Below are positions 49,897 to 59,554 of a stretch of DNA of 64,000 bases, one piece after another. The DNA is from Desulfobacula sp. (GTDB taxonomy: Bacteria; Desulfobacterota; Desulfobacteria; Desulfobacterales; Desulfobacteraceae). The stretch lies in contig JAMPXP010000003.1 of NCBI GenBank assembly GCA_023701135.1, positions 62,001 through 126,000 of the forward strand, given 5' to 3'. The notes below the pieces were generated by a model. It saw only the letters and a program-made list of their open reading frames with translations, was not told where the DNA came from and ran no database searches. Every line of letters starts with the position of its first letter. The stretch's first letter is position 1. Made by a program: the position numbers and the translations under genes.

Positions 49897-52338
49897 GTGA
49901 AAACCATTCTTGCCCATTTAAAACCGCCCTCATTATTTATTTTTTTCTCATTGATGGCCGGAATAGCACTGGGAGATCGTCTTCCGGATTTCAAGACCTA
50001 TATATGGCTCGTTCTTGCCGTTTTGTCCGGGCTGTCGATCCTTGCCGCTTGTTTCCATAAACAAGCCTTTTTCCCCCTTTTTCTTTTTCTGATCTGTGGA
50101 TTAGGGATGCTGTCCATCCAAACCAAGCTTTATCCCGATTACCCGGAGGATCATATCCGCCGGTTTTTTGATCTTAAAAAGACCTGCGTTAAAGGAAAAA
50201 TTGTTTCATTCTCCCGCCATTATGACAAAAAAATAAAAGTCACACTCGAATGCAAAAATGCTGTGTTGCCGGATCAGCCTTCAGAACAGGTCAGCGGCAG
50301 GATTGAACTGAGTATATACCTGTCATCAGGCCCAATTCCTCAATATGGGGATACCATCGAGTTTGAATCCACCCTCCGCCCTGTTCAGAATTTTGAAAAT
50401 CCGGGAGCCTTTGATTATGTCAGATATTTCAAGCTAAAGGGATTGGACGGCGCAGCATACTGTGACCAGAAAAATATCAGGATAATTCATGAAAAAAAAC
50501 CGAAAAACATATTTTTAAAATGCATCCGGGCCATAGAAAAGATCCGGCTTGATTTTTATCGTTTCATTTTTGACCATGCAGGCCCCTCGGAAAGCACAAA
50601 GGCCCTGGCTGCATTGATTACGGGAAAAACAGAACTTATTTCACCGGATTTGAGGGAATTATTTTCCAAAGCCGGTATCAGTCATCTTTTTGCCATTTCC
50701 GGACTTCATCTATCCATCATCGGGTATTTATTTTTTAATGGTATTTTTTATTTTCTGTCGATTTTCCCGAAATTTTTGATAACCGGCCGGTCTAAAAAAC
50801 TGGCCGGAGCCATAACAGTTGTTCCGCTCATGTTATATTGCATATTTTCAGGCTTTTCCCCTTCAACCCAGCGCGCATTTATCATGACCCTGGCCGTTCT
50901 TTTTTCATTGATTTCAGAAAAAGAAAAAGATTTCCCGTCCAGTATTTCCATGGCGGGTATTCTGATTCTGATCATTGATTCCGCAGCCCTTTTTTCCATA
51001 TCCTTTCAATTATCCTTCATTGCTGTGGGGTTTATCATGGCCGGGCTTTCACTGGTTAAAAAAGGGGCCTTCCCTTACAAAGACAATTTTTTGGGAAAAA
51101 CCGCCTTGCTCTTGTGCGTGTCTTTGTTTGCATCCCTGGGCACATTTCCTTTGACGGCCCACTATTTCCATACCATATCCATGGTTCAGCTCATTTCAAA
51201 TCTTGTTTTCATCCCTGTTGTCGGATTTGTTATTCTGCCCCTGGGGATAGTTTCTTTATTGGGTTTTTCCTTTATTCCGGTTTTTTCAGGCTGGATCATC
51301 CATCTTTGCCATTTTTTGATTTCATTTTCAATTCTATCTTCCAAGGCGTTTGTTTCAATACCCTTTTCATGGGTGAGAACGATGAGCTTGGATGGGCCTG
51401 AAATCATCTTGATCTATCTGATGTTTGTATTTTTCTACACACTGGTCAAACAAAAAAGAACAATATCAGCGACCATCCTTGTGGTGATGGGAATCTTGGT
51501 CATTTATAATCTTTTAAATGGCCATTCCGTAAAAAAAACAGGGCCTGTATTAGCCATTACCATCATGGATGTAGGGCAGGGGAACAGTTCTTTGATTCAG
51601 ACGCCTCAGGGCCATCATATTTTAGTGGATGGCGGGGGATTTCCTGACTTGTCCGACTTTGATACAGGCAAATATATTATAGCCCCTTTTTTATGGAAAA
51701 ATAAGATAGACACCTTGAATTATATTATCTTAAGCCATCCTGAATCAGACCATTTAAACGGTTTGATTTATATTGTGGAGAATTTCAGGATTCACACCCT
51801 TATCAAAAATTCAGATATGACTAAAACCGAAGCGTATAAAAAACTGATGGAAATCTGCAAAAAAAAGAATATCCGGATATGGGAACCCTCAGGGAGAGGG
51901 GAAGCCATGTATCTCGGGGAAACAGCTATACTATTTTCAGAAAAGGCCGATCATTCTGTTTCCGATGATCTGAACAACAATTCCCTTGTTTTCAGGATTT
52001 CATACAAAAGATTTTCAATGCTGTTTCCGGGAGATATTCTTTCAGCTCGTGAAAAACACCTTGCCAAAGGAAACGGTTTGAATCTTCAGTCAAAAGTTCT
52101 GCTTTCTCCACATCACGGCAGTTCTTCGTCCAGCACTGAAATTTTTCTTGATAAAGTCATGCCCAAAAGTGTAATAATATCCTGCGGCCGTAACAATCGC
52201 TATAAATTCCCGCATCCGGACGTGTTAAAAAGGTATAAGAATATGGGAATCCATACCTTCAGAACGGATAAGGATGGAGCAGTTTTTATATCCAGTGACG
52301 GCCTGGATTATGGTATTAAAACCCATAAAGGCGGATAA
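49897..52338 (+). CDS. comEC: ComEC/Rec2 family DNA uptake channel protein
   Basis: 813 residues from a GTG start after GAGGTGAG. N-terminal hydrophobic segments and a DUF4131 OB-like region (about 60-200), then the Competence membrane domain with many helices starting 'ALAALITGKTELISPDLRELFSKAGISHLFAISGLHLSIIG', then a C-terminal metallo-beta-lactamase domain: 'IMDVGQGNSSLIQTPQGHHILVDGGG', 'LSHPESDHLNGL' and 'SPHHGSSSSSTEIF'. Full-length with all three parts. It transports single-stranded DNA across the inner membrane in natural transformation. dprA (3.6-4.7 kb) and a PilB homologue are in the same window. Confidence 0.95.
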   Translation: MKTILAHLKPPSLFIFFSLMAGIALGDRLPDFKTYIWLVLAVLSGLSILAACFHKQAFFPLFLFLICGLGMLSIQTKLYPDYPEDHIRRFFDLKKTCVKGKIVSFSRHYDKKIKVTLECKNAVLPDQPSEQVSGRIELSIYLSSGPIPQYGDTIEFESTLRPVQNFENPGAFDYVRYFKLKGLDGAAYCDQKNIRIIHEKKPKNIFLKCIRAIEKIRLDFYRFIFDHAGPSESTKALAALITGKTELISPDLRELFSKAGISHLFAISGLHLSIIGYLFFNGIFYFLSIFPKFLITGRSKKLAGAITVVPLMLYCIFSGFSPSTQRAFIMTLAVLFSLISEKEKDFPSSISMAGILILIIDSAALFSISFQLSFIAVGFIMAGLSLVKKGAFPYKDNFLGKTALLLCVSLFASLGTFPLTAHYFHTISMVQLISNLVFIPVVGFVILPLGIVSLLGFSFIPVFSGWIIHLCHFLISFSILSSKAFVSIPFSWVRTMSLDGPEIILIYLMFVFFYTLVKQKRTISATILVVMGILVIYNLLNGHSVKKTGPVLAITIMDVGQGNSSLIQTPQGHHILVDGGGFPDLSDFDTGKYIIAPFLWKNKIDTLNYIILSHPESDHLNGLIYIVENFRIHTLIKNSDMTKTEAYKKLMEICKKKNIRIWEPSGRGEAMYLGETAILFSEKADHSVSDDLNNNSLVFRISYKRFSMLFPGDILSAREKHLAKGNGLNLQSKVLLSPHHGSSSSSTEIFLDKVMPKSVIISCGRNNRYKFPHPDVLKRYKNMGIHTFRTDKDGAVFISSDGLDYGIKTHKGG

Positions 52339-52340
52339 AT

Positions 52341-53165
52341 TTGTATTATATCTATTTTCCTTATGTTGTCGTTCTTGCCTTATTCATGCTGCATGAATGC
52401 TATCAAAAAAACCATCCAAGATGGTGGGCCCTCATGGTATTGATGGCCCCGGTCACCTCTCCCTATTTTATTTTCAAATCCCGGAAAGAATCGGGCATGG
52501 TCATTTTTTTGGTATTTTTATCCACCTTTTCGGCAGTCAGTGCCACTGAATTTTTTCTTTTTTCACGTGATATGGAAAAAAATAAATACGCCCATCTTTC
52601 TCCATTGGCGGTTCAAATGATTCGGCTCAGTGAAGACCTGAAGCAGAGTACCTTGAAACTCGATACGGCCTTGGTAAAGCTTGAATCTTTGAGCAAGGTG
52701 GAATCCAGGGTCCACGAGATCAAAAAAACCATTGAATTTATCGAAGAGATGAAAATTATTATGGTTGAAAATAAGGACGCCATTCAGCGTCTTGAAAAAT
52801 TCACAGAAGATTATAAGCAGTTTTTTTCAGGCAAAGACCTGGAGTGGGTGGTCCATATCCATGATTTTTATCATGATAGGACGGTTATTCAGCATTATAA
52901 CAGCCTTGAAAATTATTTATCCAGTTTTCAGGATCTGCTGGAATATACCTATCAAAATTTTCAAAACATCACCGAGGTGAAGAGTCAAGAACATTTAAAA
53001 AATTATGATGAATATTATTTTCGCTATCGCAGGGCTGTTGACACCCATAATAAATTTAACGTCCGGCGGATTGAACTGCAGAATTCCTATCTGAAACAAT
53101 ATCCCGATATCCGGCCCTATCTTCCAGGCGAGCGTCAGACCGAAGCTTTTAAATTGTGGGGATAG
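52341..53165 (+). CDS. Membrane protein with long coiled-coil tail, unknown
   Basis: 274 residues from a TTG start after GGCGGATAAAT, 2 bases after comEC, so cotranscribed. Residues 1-75 hold three hydrophobic helices ('YYIYFPYVVVLALFML', 'WWALMVLMAPVTSPYFIF', 'VIFLVFLSTFSAVSATEFFLF'); the remaining 200 residues are hydrophilic and strongly helical, with heptad-like stretches ('LSEDLKQSTLKLDTALVKLESLSKVESRVHEIKKTIEFIEEM'). No family recognised. The 3' end overlaps the convergent activase gene by 31 bases. Confidence 0.7.
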   Translation: MYYIYFPYVVVLALFMLHECYQKNHPRWWALMVLMAPVTSPYFIFKSRKESGMVIFLVFLSTFSAVSATEFFLFSRDMEKNKYAHLSPLAVQMIRLSEDLKQSTLKLDTALVKLESLSKVESRVHEIKKTIEFIEEMKIIMVENKDAIQRLEKFTEDYKQFFSGKDLEWVVHIHDFYHDRTVIQHYNSLENYLSSFQDLLEYTYQNFQNITEVKSQEHLKNYDEYYFRYRRAVDTHNKFNVRRIELQNSYLKQYPDIRPYLPGERQTEAFKLWG

Positions 53166-56100
53166 CGGTCTTCTCCCGAATCCTTCAAGAAAGGGATAAT
53201 CACTTTATTTTTATTGCCTCCTGAAATATCATAGGTAATTGAAACGATGGGGACATTCAATTTTGCCTCAAGCTTGTGGGCCATGGATTCAGTAATCAGG
53301 CCGGGACAGCAGAAAGCGGGGTTGGTCTGGACCAGCAGTTTCAAATCCGGGTGTTCGCTTATGATATGATGAATTTTTAAGATATTATCCATGGATTCGC
53401 CGGTATGTTCCTGAAGTATTCCATAGTCCGGAAGAATGGCTTCATAGGAACCGGTAACCGTAAATATGGACCGGCCCAGGACGGGTTCAAAATATTTATA
53501 ATATCGTTTTTCCATGGCCTGCATGACAACCAGCAGTGTTTTGTTTGACATCAGGCTGACGTATTTTCCTTCCTTAAACCATTTTCTGAAATATGAATTT
53601 GCGATGATTTTCAGATATTTATAATAGGGAGTGGTAATGACTTCCCCTCCGTTATCTTCAATGAAATGAACCAGATCCTGATTCATAATATCATTGTCCC
53701 GGACGTAAAGGTCACCGAAAATCCCTATTTTGGGCCGCTGTTCAGGCCGGGTTTGAATACGTAAAAACATATCCATGATGGTTTTTATGGACGCTTCCTT
53801 GTCTCTGCCGTTTTCAAAGGTGTCACATAAAAGGGATAAGGCTGTCATGAGGGTCTGATCCGTTTCTCCTTTACGAATCTCATAGGGTCTGATTTTGCAG
53901 CCCACACTTCTTAAAAGCCCGCCGAACATATAGGCAAAATAGGCGTTGGTGGAGGCTTTAAAAGAAATATCAAACAAAGAAAGCTCCCCTTTATAGATTT
54001 CGGCCTTCTCAAATCCGTTGCCGTTTTTCTCCAGTATCTTTTTAATATGGTAGGGATACATTTTAATATTGCAGGCGATTTCCGAAGGATTGAGCCACAG
54101 GGCACAATCGGATGGATCAAGATGATGCTTTTCCACCGTATGAATAAATGCAGCCGCCACTGCATTTAAAGGAATGCATTGACCCGTATTGGTCAGAATG
54201 CTTTTTTTCAGGGTATCAGGGGTTTCTTCCATGAGAAGGGCCTTATAGCCCTCGTTTTTCATAATCGATACAATAAGGCTTCCGGTCAGTCTGTCCCAAT
54301 TCGGAAAGAGGATGGTTTTATTTCCGATTTTGGGTAAGAATCGGGGGTGAAGAGAGGCGATCTTTTTATCCTTTTTCTTTGGGACTGAGGCATGATGGTT
54401 TAAAAATGACCTTACAGCGGCTTCCACCCGTGTCTCATATCCGACACTGGAGTCATGCTCGTCCAGCTCCAGTATCAGATAGGGCTTGTGATAGGTTTCC
54501 ATGATCTGTTTGAAATAATCAATACCAAAAGCATCGGGAGCGCATTTAAACGAGCTGATATAAACCGGGTACAAATGCTCGGTTTTTGCTGCAATAAAGG
54601 CGGTCTTAAGAATCTGGGCCACATATTTCCAATGGATTTCTTTTAACAGGGGATCTATTTCTGAAAAATCAAAATTTTCCGGATTCACCATATCCTGGAA
54701 AAAGGTTTTTACTCCCAGGTTTTCAAAAAGCCGGGGAATATTGCTGTTCATGGTATCTGTCAAAATCGTATAGGGTCTGCCGACCAATACCACATTGATA
54801 TCCGGGCCGCTTACCCGGTGTTTTTCAAATAATTCCCGGTTTTTTACCTGACAGGTTTCATGGAATTCAACAGCACTGTCATAGGCGGTTGAAATGTCAA
54901 AAAAGGAAAAGAGAAAATCCGATGATATGGTTTTTAAGACCTTATACAATTCCAGTTTGGTATGGAAATTAGTATAAAGATATTTGATAATAGGGGAAAT
55001 CAACCTGTTTCGATCATATTCCGACAGGCAGGACACCACCGATGGAGAGAACTGGGTATAATAACAATGCTGCCTGCGCCGGTCTTTATCACCGGTGTTG
55101 TCTTCAAAATAAAAGGGCAGAAACACATAATCCGCAATACCCATTAAATACTCAATATGTCCGTGCAGCGCCGTGACCGGGGCGCAAAATTCAGCTTTTG
55201 CAGAATTTTTTCCAAGTTTTACAGGGGTTTTCAATTCGGCGCTGGTAACGGTTTTAATGCCCAGCTTTGAAAAAAAATAAACCCAGAAATCTATATCTTC
55301 AAACAGGTGAAGGGCTTTTGGAATGCCCATGGTGAACTGGTGTTTGATGATAGGGGCTTCGATCTTCGGAACAGCACGGTTTCTATATGCCAAAAGGCTG
55401 TATCCGGTTTTCCGGGGAATCATTTTTTGGGTCTGGTAATCCCTGCCGCATAAAAATCCATAGGCAAGGCTTTCACCGTTCACCTCGGCAATGGTGAGCT
55501 TGCAATAATTGGTGCAGATATGGCAGGTTTCCCGGCGAACGGGAATCTCATATTTCCATAGCCCGAATCCTCTGAATCCGGATCTGTGCAACTGTTTTTC
55601 CTTTACCAGCAAGGCCGCTCCCAGGGCTCCCGTCAAATGGCAATAGCGGGATACATGGATGGGTTTTTGTAATTTTTGCTCAAAGGCGGCAACAAGCGCT
55701 TTATTCCTGGCCGTGGCCCCCTGAAAAAGGATACAGTTTCCGATTTTGCCGATACTGGCGACCTTTGTCAGATAATTGTCTCTGACAGAATGGAGAACCG
55801 AGGCCAGAATTTCATTTCGTTGATATCCCTGGGCCAGATAATAATTGATATCCCTTTCCATGAAAACAGTGCATCGGTCACTGGTGACAGGAGATGAAAC
55901 GCCTTCTGTAAGCTTCGAATACTTGGACAGAGGGCATCCGAGTTTGACGGCCTGTTCTTCAATAAAGCTTCCGGTACCGGCAGCGCATACCGTATTCATG
56001 ACCGAGGAGGTTACCATCCCATCCTTTAAAAGAGTGAATTTGGCATCCTGTCCCCCGATCTCAATGATGGTGTCCACATTGTTGTTTAAATTGCAGGCCG

Positions 56101-57352
56101 CCGTTGCATGGGCGGTTATCTCATCGGGTTCGATGTCCGCGCCTATGATTTTGCCGGCTATTCTCCGTCCGGACCCTGTTGTCCCGCAACCTTTTATCTC
56201 AAGCTCGATCCCATGGGTGCCAAAAAAGGTTTCACAGGCTTTAAATATTTTTTGTACGGCAGTGACGGGCCTTGATGCCGTTTTGGTGTAAAATCCTGCC
56301 ATTGGAAAGCCCTCATGATTGATGAGAATGCTTTTCGTGCTTGTGGATCCCACATCCAAACCCAGATAGCCTTTCTTTAGAGTCATCAATCCGGGATCCT
56401 GATAAATATCAACCTCGACATCATCCTCGACATAGGACGAAAAGCATTTAAAGTCCGGATAATGGGACAGCTTGAGATCCAGTGCCGGGTATGAAAGATG
56501 AGGTTTTTTCGGGGAATTGATAAAGATATCTTTTGACGAGGAAAACGAAGCTGGTTGAAGTTTTTTATGGTTTGAAAGATCATCCATCAGGCAAAGTGCC
56601 GCACCTGCCGCACCATAGACTTTTGAATATGAATCGGTGATGAATCGGCACCCCGTCGTTTTTTCAAGATGTTTTTTAACGGCGTTGTTATGGGCCACCC
56701 CACCGCAAAATACAATTCTTTCCCCGGCATGGCTGAATTTAAAAAGGGTATTGGCAATATTTTTTGCCAGGCCATGGCAAAGGCCATCACAAATCTGTTC
56801 AATGCCGTAACCTTCCTGCTGGGCATGAATCAAGTCGGTTTTTGCAAAAACAGCACAACGGGTGGCAATATCCGGGATTTTTTTTGTATTCACCAGCGCT
56901 TTTTTACTGAGTTCTTCAGACCCTTGGGGAAGGCTTAATCTTCTGGCCTGCTGGTCTAGAAAACTGCCTGTACCGGCAGCACAGGAAGTGTTATGTTTGG
57001 CACCGATATAGTGCCGGGTTTCACCAAAGCGGCTGAGAGAAAATCTTTCCCCGCCAATGTGCAGAATCGCATCGAAATCCGTGTGAAAATATTTTGCTGC
57101 ACGGATCAGACTCAGTTGGTCGTCATAAAACCGATGGGCTCGAATAAACAAAGGCGTGGCATCGGTGGCGCCGACATAGGCGATCCGGAGTAAATCAATC
57201 TTTTCGGTCAATTTTGAAAAACACTGCCTGACGTCACCATGATGTATTGCAGATGCAGAATGGATAATATCCCCGTCAAGGCTCAACAGTACGATATGAA
57301 TGGAAACAGAGCCGATATCAATTCCGAGAATATACGAGGGATCCGTTGTCAT
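53135..57352 (-). CDS. Acyl-CoA dehydratase activase fusion (tandem BadF/BcrA/HgdC ASKHA domains plus HgdB-like part)
   Basis: 1405 residues. Two successive ASKHA-fold activase domains: the first with 'GIDIGSVSIHIVLL' and 'CAAGTGSFLDQQA', the second (from about residue 325) with 'GLDVGSTSTKSILI', 'EIGGQDAKFTLL' and 'CAAGTGSFIEEQA'. The cysteines in the CAAGTG motifs ligate the bridging [4Fe-4S] cluster in known activators. A cysteine motif 'CHICTNYCKL' (about residue 640) opens the DUF2229 region, and the last third resembles HgdB-type dehydratase chains ('FGDLYVRDNDIMNQDL', 'NPAFCCPGLITESM'). Members use ATP to drive difficult low-potential electron transfer, as in 2-hydroxyglutaryl-CoA dehydratase or benzoyl-CoA reductase; the substrate of this giant form is unknown. 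It overlaps the upstream gene by 1 base. Confidence 0.9.
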   Translation of the reverse strand: MTTDPSYILGIDIGSVSIHIVLLSLDGDIIHSASAIHHGDVRQCFSKLTEKIDLLRIAYVGATDATPLFIRAHRFYDDQLSLIRAAKYFHTDFDAILHIGGERFSLSRFGETRHYIGAKHNTSCAAGTGSFLDQQARRLSLPQGSEELSKKALVNTKKIPDIATRCAVFAKTDLIHAQQEGYGIEQICDGLCHGLAKNIANTLFKFSHAGERIVFCGGVAHNNAVKKHLEKTTGCRFITDSYSKVYGAAGAALCLMDDLSNHKKLQPASFSSSKDIFINSPKKPHLSYPALDLKLSHYPDFKCFSSYVEDDVEVDIYQDPGLMTLKKGYLGLDVGSTSTKSILINHEGFPMAGFYTKTASRPVTAVQKIFKACETFFGTHGIELEIKGCGTTGSGRRIAGKIIGADIEPDEITAHATAACNLNNNVDTIIEIGGQDAKFTLLKDGMVTSSVMNTVCAAGTGSFIEEQAVKLGCPLSKYSKLTEGVSSPVTSDRCTVFMERDINYYLAQGYQRNEILASVLHSVRDNYLTKVASIGKIGNCILFQGATARNKALVAAFEQKLQKPIHVSRYCHLTGALGAALLVKEKQLHRSGFRGFGLWKYEIPVRRETCHICTNYCKLTIAEVNGESLAYGFLCGRDYQTQKMIPRKTGYSLLAYRNRAVPKIEAPIIKHQFTMGIPKALHLFEDIDFWVYFFSKLGIKTVTSAELKTPVKLGKNSAKAEFCAPVTALHGHIEYLMGIADYVFLPFYFEDNTGDKDRRRQHCYYTQFSPSVVSCLSEYDRNRLISPIIKYLYTNFHTKLELYKVLKTISSDFLFSFFDISTAYDSAVEFHETCQVKNRELFEKHRVSGPDINVVLVGRPYTILTDTMNSNIPRLFENLGVKTFFQDMVNPENFDFSEIDPLLKEIHWKYVAQILKTAFIAAKTEHLYPVYISSFKCAPDAFGIDYFKQIMETYHKPYLILELDEHDSSVGYETRVEAAVRSFLNHHASVPKKKDKKIASLHPRFLPKIGNKTILFPNWDRLTGSLIVSIMKNEGYKALLMEETPDTLKKSILTNTGQCIPLNAVAAAFIHTVEKHHLDPSDCALWLNPSEIACNIKMYPYHIKKILEKNGNGFEKAEIYKGELSLFDISFKASTNAYFAYMFGGLLRSVGCKIRPYEIRKGETDQTLMTALSLLCDTFENGRDKEASIKTIMDMFLRIQTRPEQRPKIGIFGDLYVRDNDIMNQDLVHFIEDNGGEVITTPYYKYLKIIANSYFRKWFKEGKYVSLMSNKTLLVVMQAMEKRYYKYFEPVLGRSIFTVTGSYEAILPDYGILQEHTGESMDNILKIHHIISEHPDLKLLVQTNPAFCCPGLITESMAHKLEAKLNVPIVSITYDISGGNKNKVIIPFLKDSGEDRYPHNLKASV

Positions 57353-57825
57353 TATAGCTTTTCCTTAATATGGTTCCAAAATTCCAATACCCCTTTAAAC
57401 CAACCGTCCATAAACATCTGCTCATCGTCTGCAGGTATTGATTCCCGGTTTTCGGTCAGGTTGGTCGCTTCATAAATTTTTTTAAAATAGCTGCTCATTT
57501 TAGAGTCGGAAATCAGTTTGTACGTGTCCTGAAATTTTAATACGTATAAAAGATCTCCATAATGGGCAATCTTGGCCCACTGAAGGCCCTCTGTTTTTCC
57601 CAGGGTATAATATTTTTTTTCCCAGTTCTGCTTTTCCTCTTTGAGTCGTTTGATGATATCCGCCATATCAAAATCTTCAGATATCCGCTTCTGAAATTCT
57701 TCTTTCCTTTGAATGGCTTCGGCCAATGCATCCTGAAAGAGTTTTGAAAGATTAAAGGAAGCCCGCCATTCTTCCAATTTCTCATAAAGAAAATCCGGCA
57801 TGCTGAGTGTTATTTTTTGAGTCAT
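57352..57825 (-). CDS. Ribbon-helix-helix-like small protein upstream of the activase
   Basis: About 157 residues from the ATG at 57825, eight bases after AAAGGA; upstream in-frame starts at 57852 and 57927 lack comparable sites. The N-terminus 'MTQKITLSMPDFLYEKLEEWRASFNLSKLFQDALAEAI' has the strand-helix-helix pattern of CopG/Arc DNA-binding proteins. The rest is helical and charged, ending 'FMDGWFKGVLEFWNHIKEKL'. Its stop shares one base with the start of the 1405-residue activase gene (TAATG-type junction), so they are coupled and it may regulate or assist that enzyme. The RHH call rests on pattern only. Confidence 0.65.
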   Translation of the reverse strand: MTQKITLSMPDFLYEKLEEWRASFNLSKLFQDALAEAIQRKEEFQKRISEDFDMADIIKRLKEEKQNWEKKYYTLGKTEGLQWAKIAHYGDLLYVLKFQDTYKLISDSKMSSYFKKIYEATNLTENRESIPADDEQMFMDGWFKGVLEFWNHIKEKL

Positions 57826-57991
57826 CCTGACATCCTTTCGCAAAATACTCATTTGAATTTCTTTATACGTATCGCCTAATAGAATACGTGTCAATAAAAA
57901 GATGAAAGCAAACCGATCATTTCTCATATTTTTTTTTGGAGGTCCGCTATAAACTTGAATAATCTCTTATTTGAGGCTATACTCGACAGTC

Positions 57992-58777
57992 ATGTTCATT
58001 AAATCCGTTGAAAAAACAGGTGAGACAACCATCCGATTGCTGGAATCCTGCGGCAGGCTGTTGATTTTTTTTGCAACAGGGGGGATCAATGTTTTTATCC
58101 TGCCGGTTCAGTTTTCCAAGATAATCGACCATACCTGGTTTATTGGGGTTAAATCATTTTTTGTAATTGTTTTGACAGGCATTTTCACCGGAATGGTACT
58201 GGGCCTTCAAGGATATTATTCCCTGGTTAAATTCGGTTCAGAGGCAGGACTGGGGGCTGCTGTCGCCCTAACCCTGGTTCGCGAACTCGGCCCTGTTCTG
58301 ACGGCCATTATGGTTACGGCCAGGGCCGGATCTGCAATGGCTGCCGAAATCGGAGTGATGAGGATTTCAGAGCAGATTGATGCGCTTAAAACCATGCATA
58401 TCAACCCTATCAGATTCCTTTTTACACCGAGGCTGATTGCATCCGTCATCAGCTTCCCCTTATTAACCTCCCTGTTTAATGTCATTGGAATTCTGGGGGG
58501 ATATTTATCCGGTTCCATCCTTATCGGCATCAACCAATATGACTATATGGATACGGTTATTAAGAATGTGGATATGGCGGATATTAACGGCGGTTTTTTA
58601 AAATCTCTTGTTTTTTCCCTTATTGTCACAACCCTCTGCTGCTATCGGGGATATTATACGCATTTGTTCAGCGGGTTCGGTGCCAGGAGCGTAAGCCTGT
58701 CAACAACCAATGCCGTTGTTCAATCCTGTATTTTTATCTTGATTTCCGACTATATCATTACATATTTTTTGGTATAA
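57992..58777 (+). CDS. mlaE: MlaE/YrbE-type ABC transporter permease
   Basis: About 261 residues from the ATG at 57992; a TTG at 57971 would add seven residues and neither has a strong ribosome-binding site. Membrane permease with the family core 'VLGLQGYYSLVKFGSEAGLGAAVALTLVRELGPVLTAIMVTARAGSAMAAEIGVMRISEQIDAL' and 'INPIRFLFTPRLIA'. It is the permease of the Mla phospholipid transport system between inner and outer membranes, which confirms a diderm host. First gene of mlaE-F-D-A. Confidence 0.94.
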   Translation: MFIKSVEKTGETTIRLLESCGRLLIFFATGGINVFILPVQFSKIIDHTWFIGVKSFFVIVLTGIFTGMVLGLQGYYSLVKFGSEAGLGAAVALTLVRELGPVLTAIMVTARAGSAMAAEIGVMRISEQIDALKTMHINPIRFLFTPRLIASVISFPLLTSLFNVIGILGGYLSGSILIGINQYDYMDTVIKNVDMADINGGFLKSLVFSLIVTTLCCYRGYYTHLFSGFGARSVSLSTTNAVVQSCIFILISDYIITYFLV

Positions 58778-58780
58778 AAA

Positions 58781-59521
58781 ATGGTGGTTCCTTTCATCCA
58801 ATTTGTTGATGTAAAAAAACGCTTTAAAACCCAGGAAGTTTTAAAAGGGGTTCATCTATCGATCCATCGCGGAGAGATTACGACCATCATAGGAAAAAGC
58901 GGGACCGGAAAATCCGTATTGCTGAAACATATTATCGGCTTGATGCATCCGGATTCAGGGCATATTCTGATCAATGGCGAACCTGTCCATCTGTTGTCCC
59001 GTGAAAAAATAAAGGCATTTCAAAAAAAATTGAGTTATATGTTCCAGGATAACGCCTTGTTTGACTCCATGACCATATACGAGAATATTGCTCTGCCCCT
59101 GGCGGAAAACAGAGATTATCCTAGAAACCGGATACGGGAAAAAGTCATGAACCAGATCACTGAGCTGGGGTTATTGGGCTCGGAAGAAAAATTTCCTGCC
59201 CAGCTTTCAGGCGGTATGAGAAAAAGAGCTGCTTTGGCCAGGGCGCTTGTTATTGATCCGGAGGTCGTTCTTTTTGATGAGCCGACCACCGGCCTTGATC
59301 CCATACGAAAAAAAAACGTCCACACCATGATCAAGGAGCATCAGAAAAAATTCGAATTCACAGCCGTCATTGTCAGTCATGATATTCCTGATATTTTCAA
59401 TATTTCTCAACGGATTGCCATGCTGGATGAGGGCCTTATTCAATTTGAAGGATCAAAGCAAGAGGTCCTTGATTCTCACAGCACAATTGTAAACGCCTTT
59501 ATCAGAGGCGAAGAAGCTTAA
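58781..59521 (+). CDS. mlaF: MlaF-type ABC transporter ATPase
   Basis: 246 residues. Walker A 'GKSGTGKSVLLKHIIGLMHPD', Q-loop 'SYMFQDNALFDSMTIYENIALPL' (family-typical), signature 'LSGGMRKRAALARAL', Walker B 'VVLFDEPTTGLDPI' and switch His in 'IVSHDI'. The spelling SGGMRKR is characteristic of MlaF. It lies 3 bases after mlaE. Confidence 0.95.
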   Translation: MVVPFIQFVDVKKRFKTQEVLKGVHLSIHRGEITTIIGKSGTGKSVLLKHIIGLMHPDSGHILINGEPVHLLSREKIKAFQKKLSYMFQDNALFDSMTIYENIALPLAENRDYPRNRIREKVMNQITELGLLGSEEKFPAQLSGGMRKRAALARALVIDPEVVLFDEPTTGLDPIRKKNVHTMIKEHQKKFEFTAVIVSHDIPDIFNISQRIAMLDEGLIQFEGSKQEVLDSHSTIVNAFIRGEEA

Positions 59522-59554
59522 GCATAAAAATATGGGAGTTCGAAAAGGAAGGGC

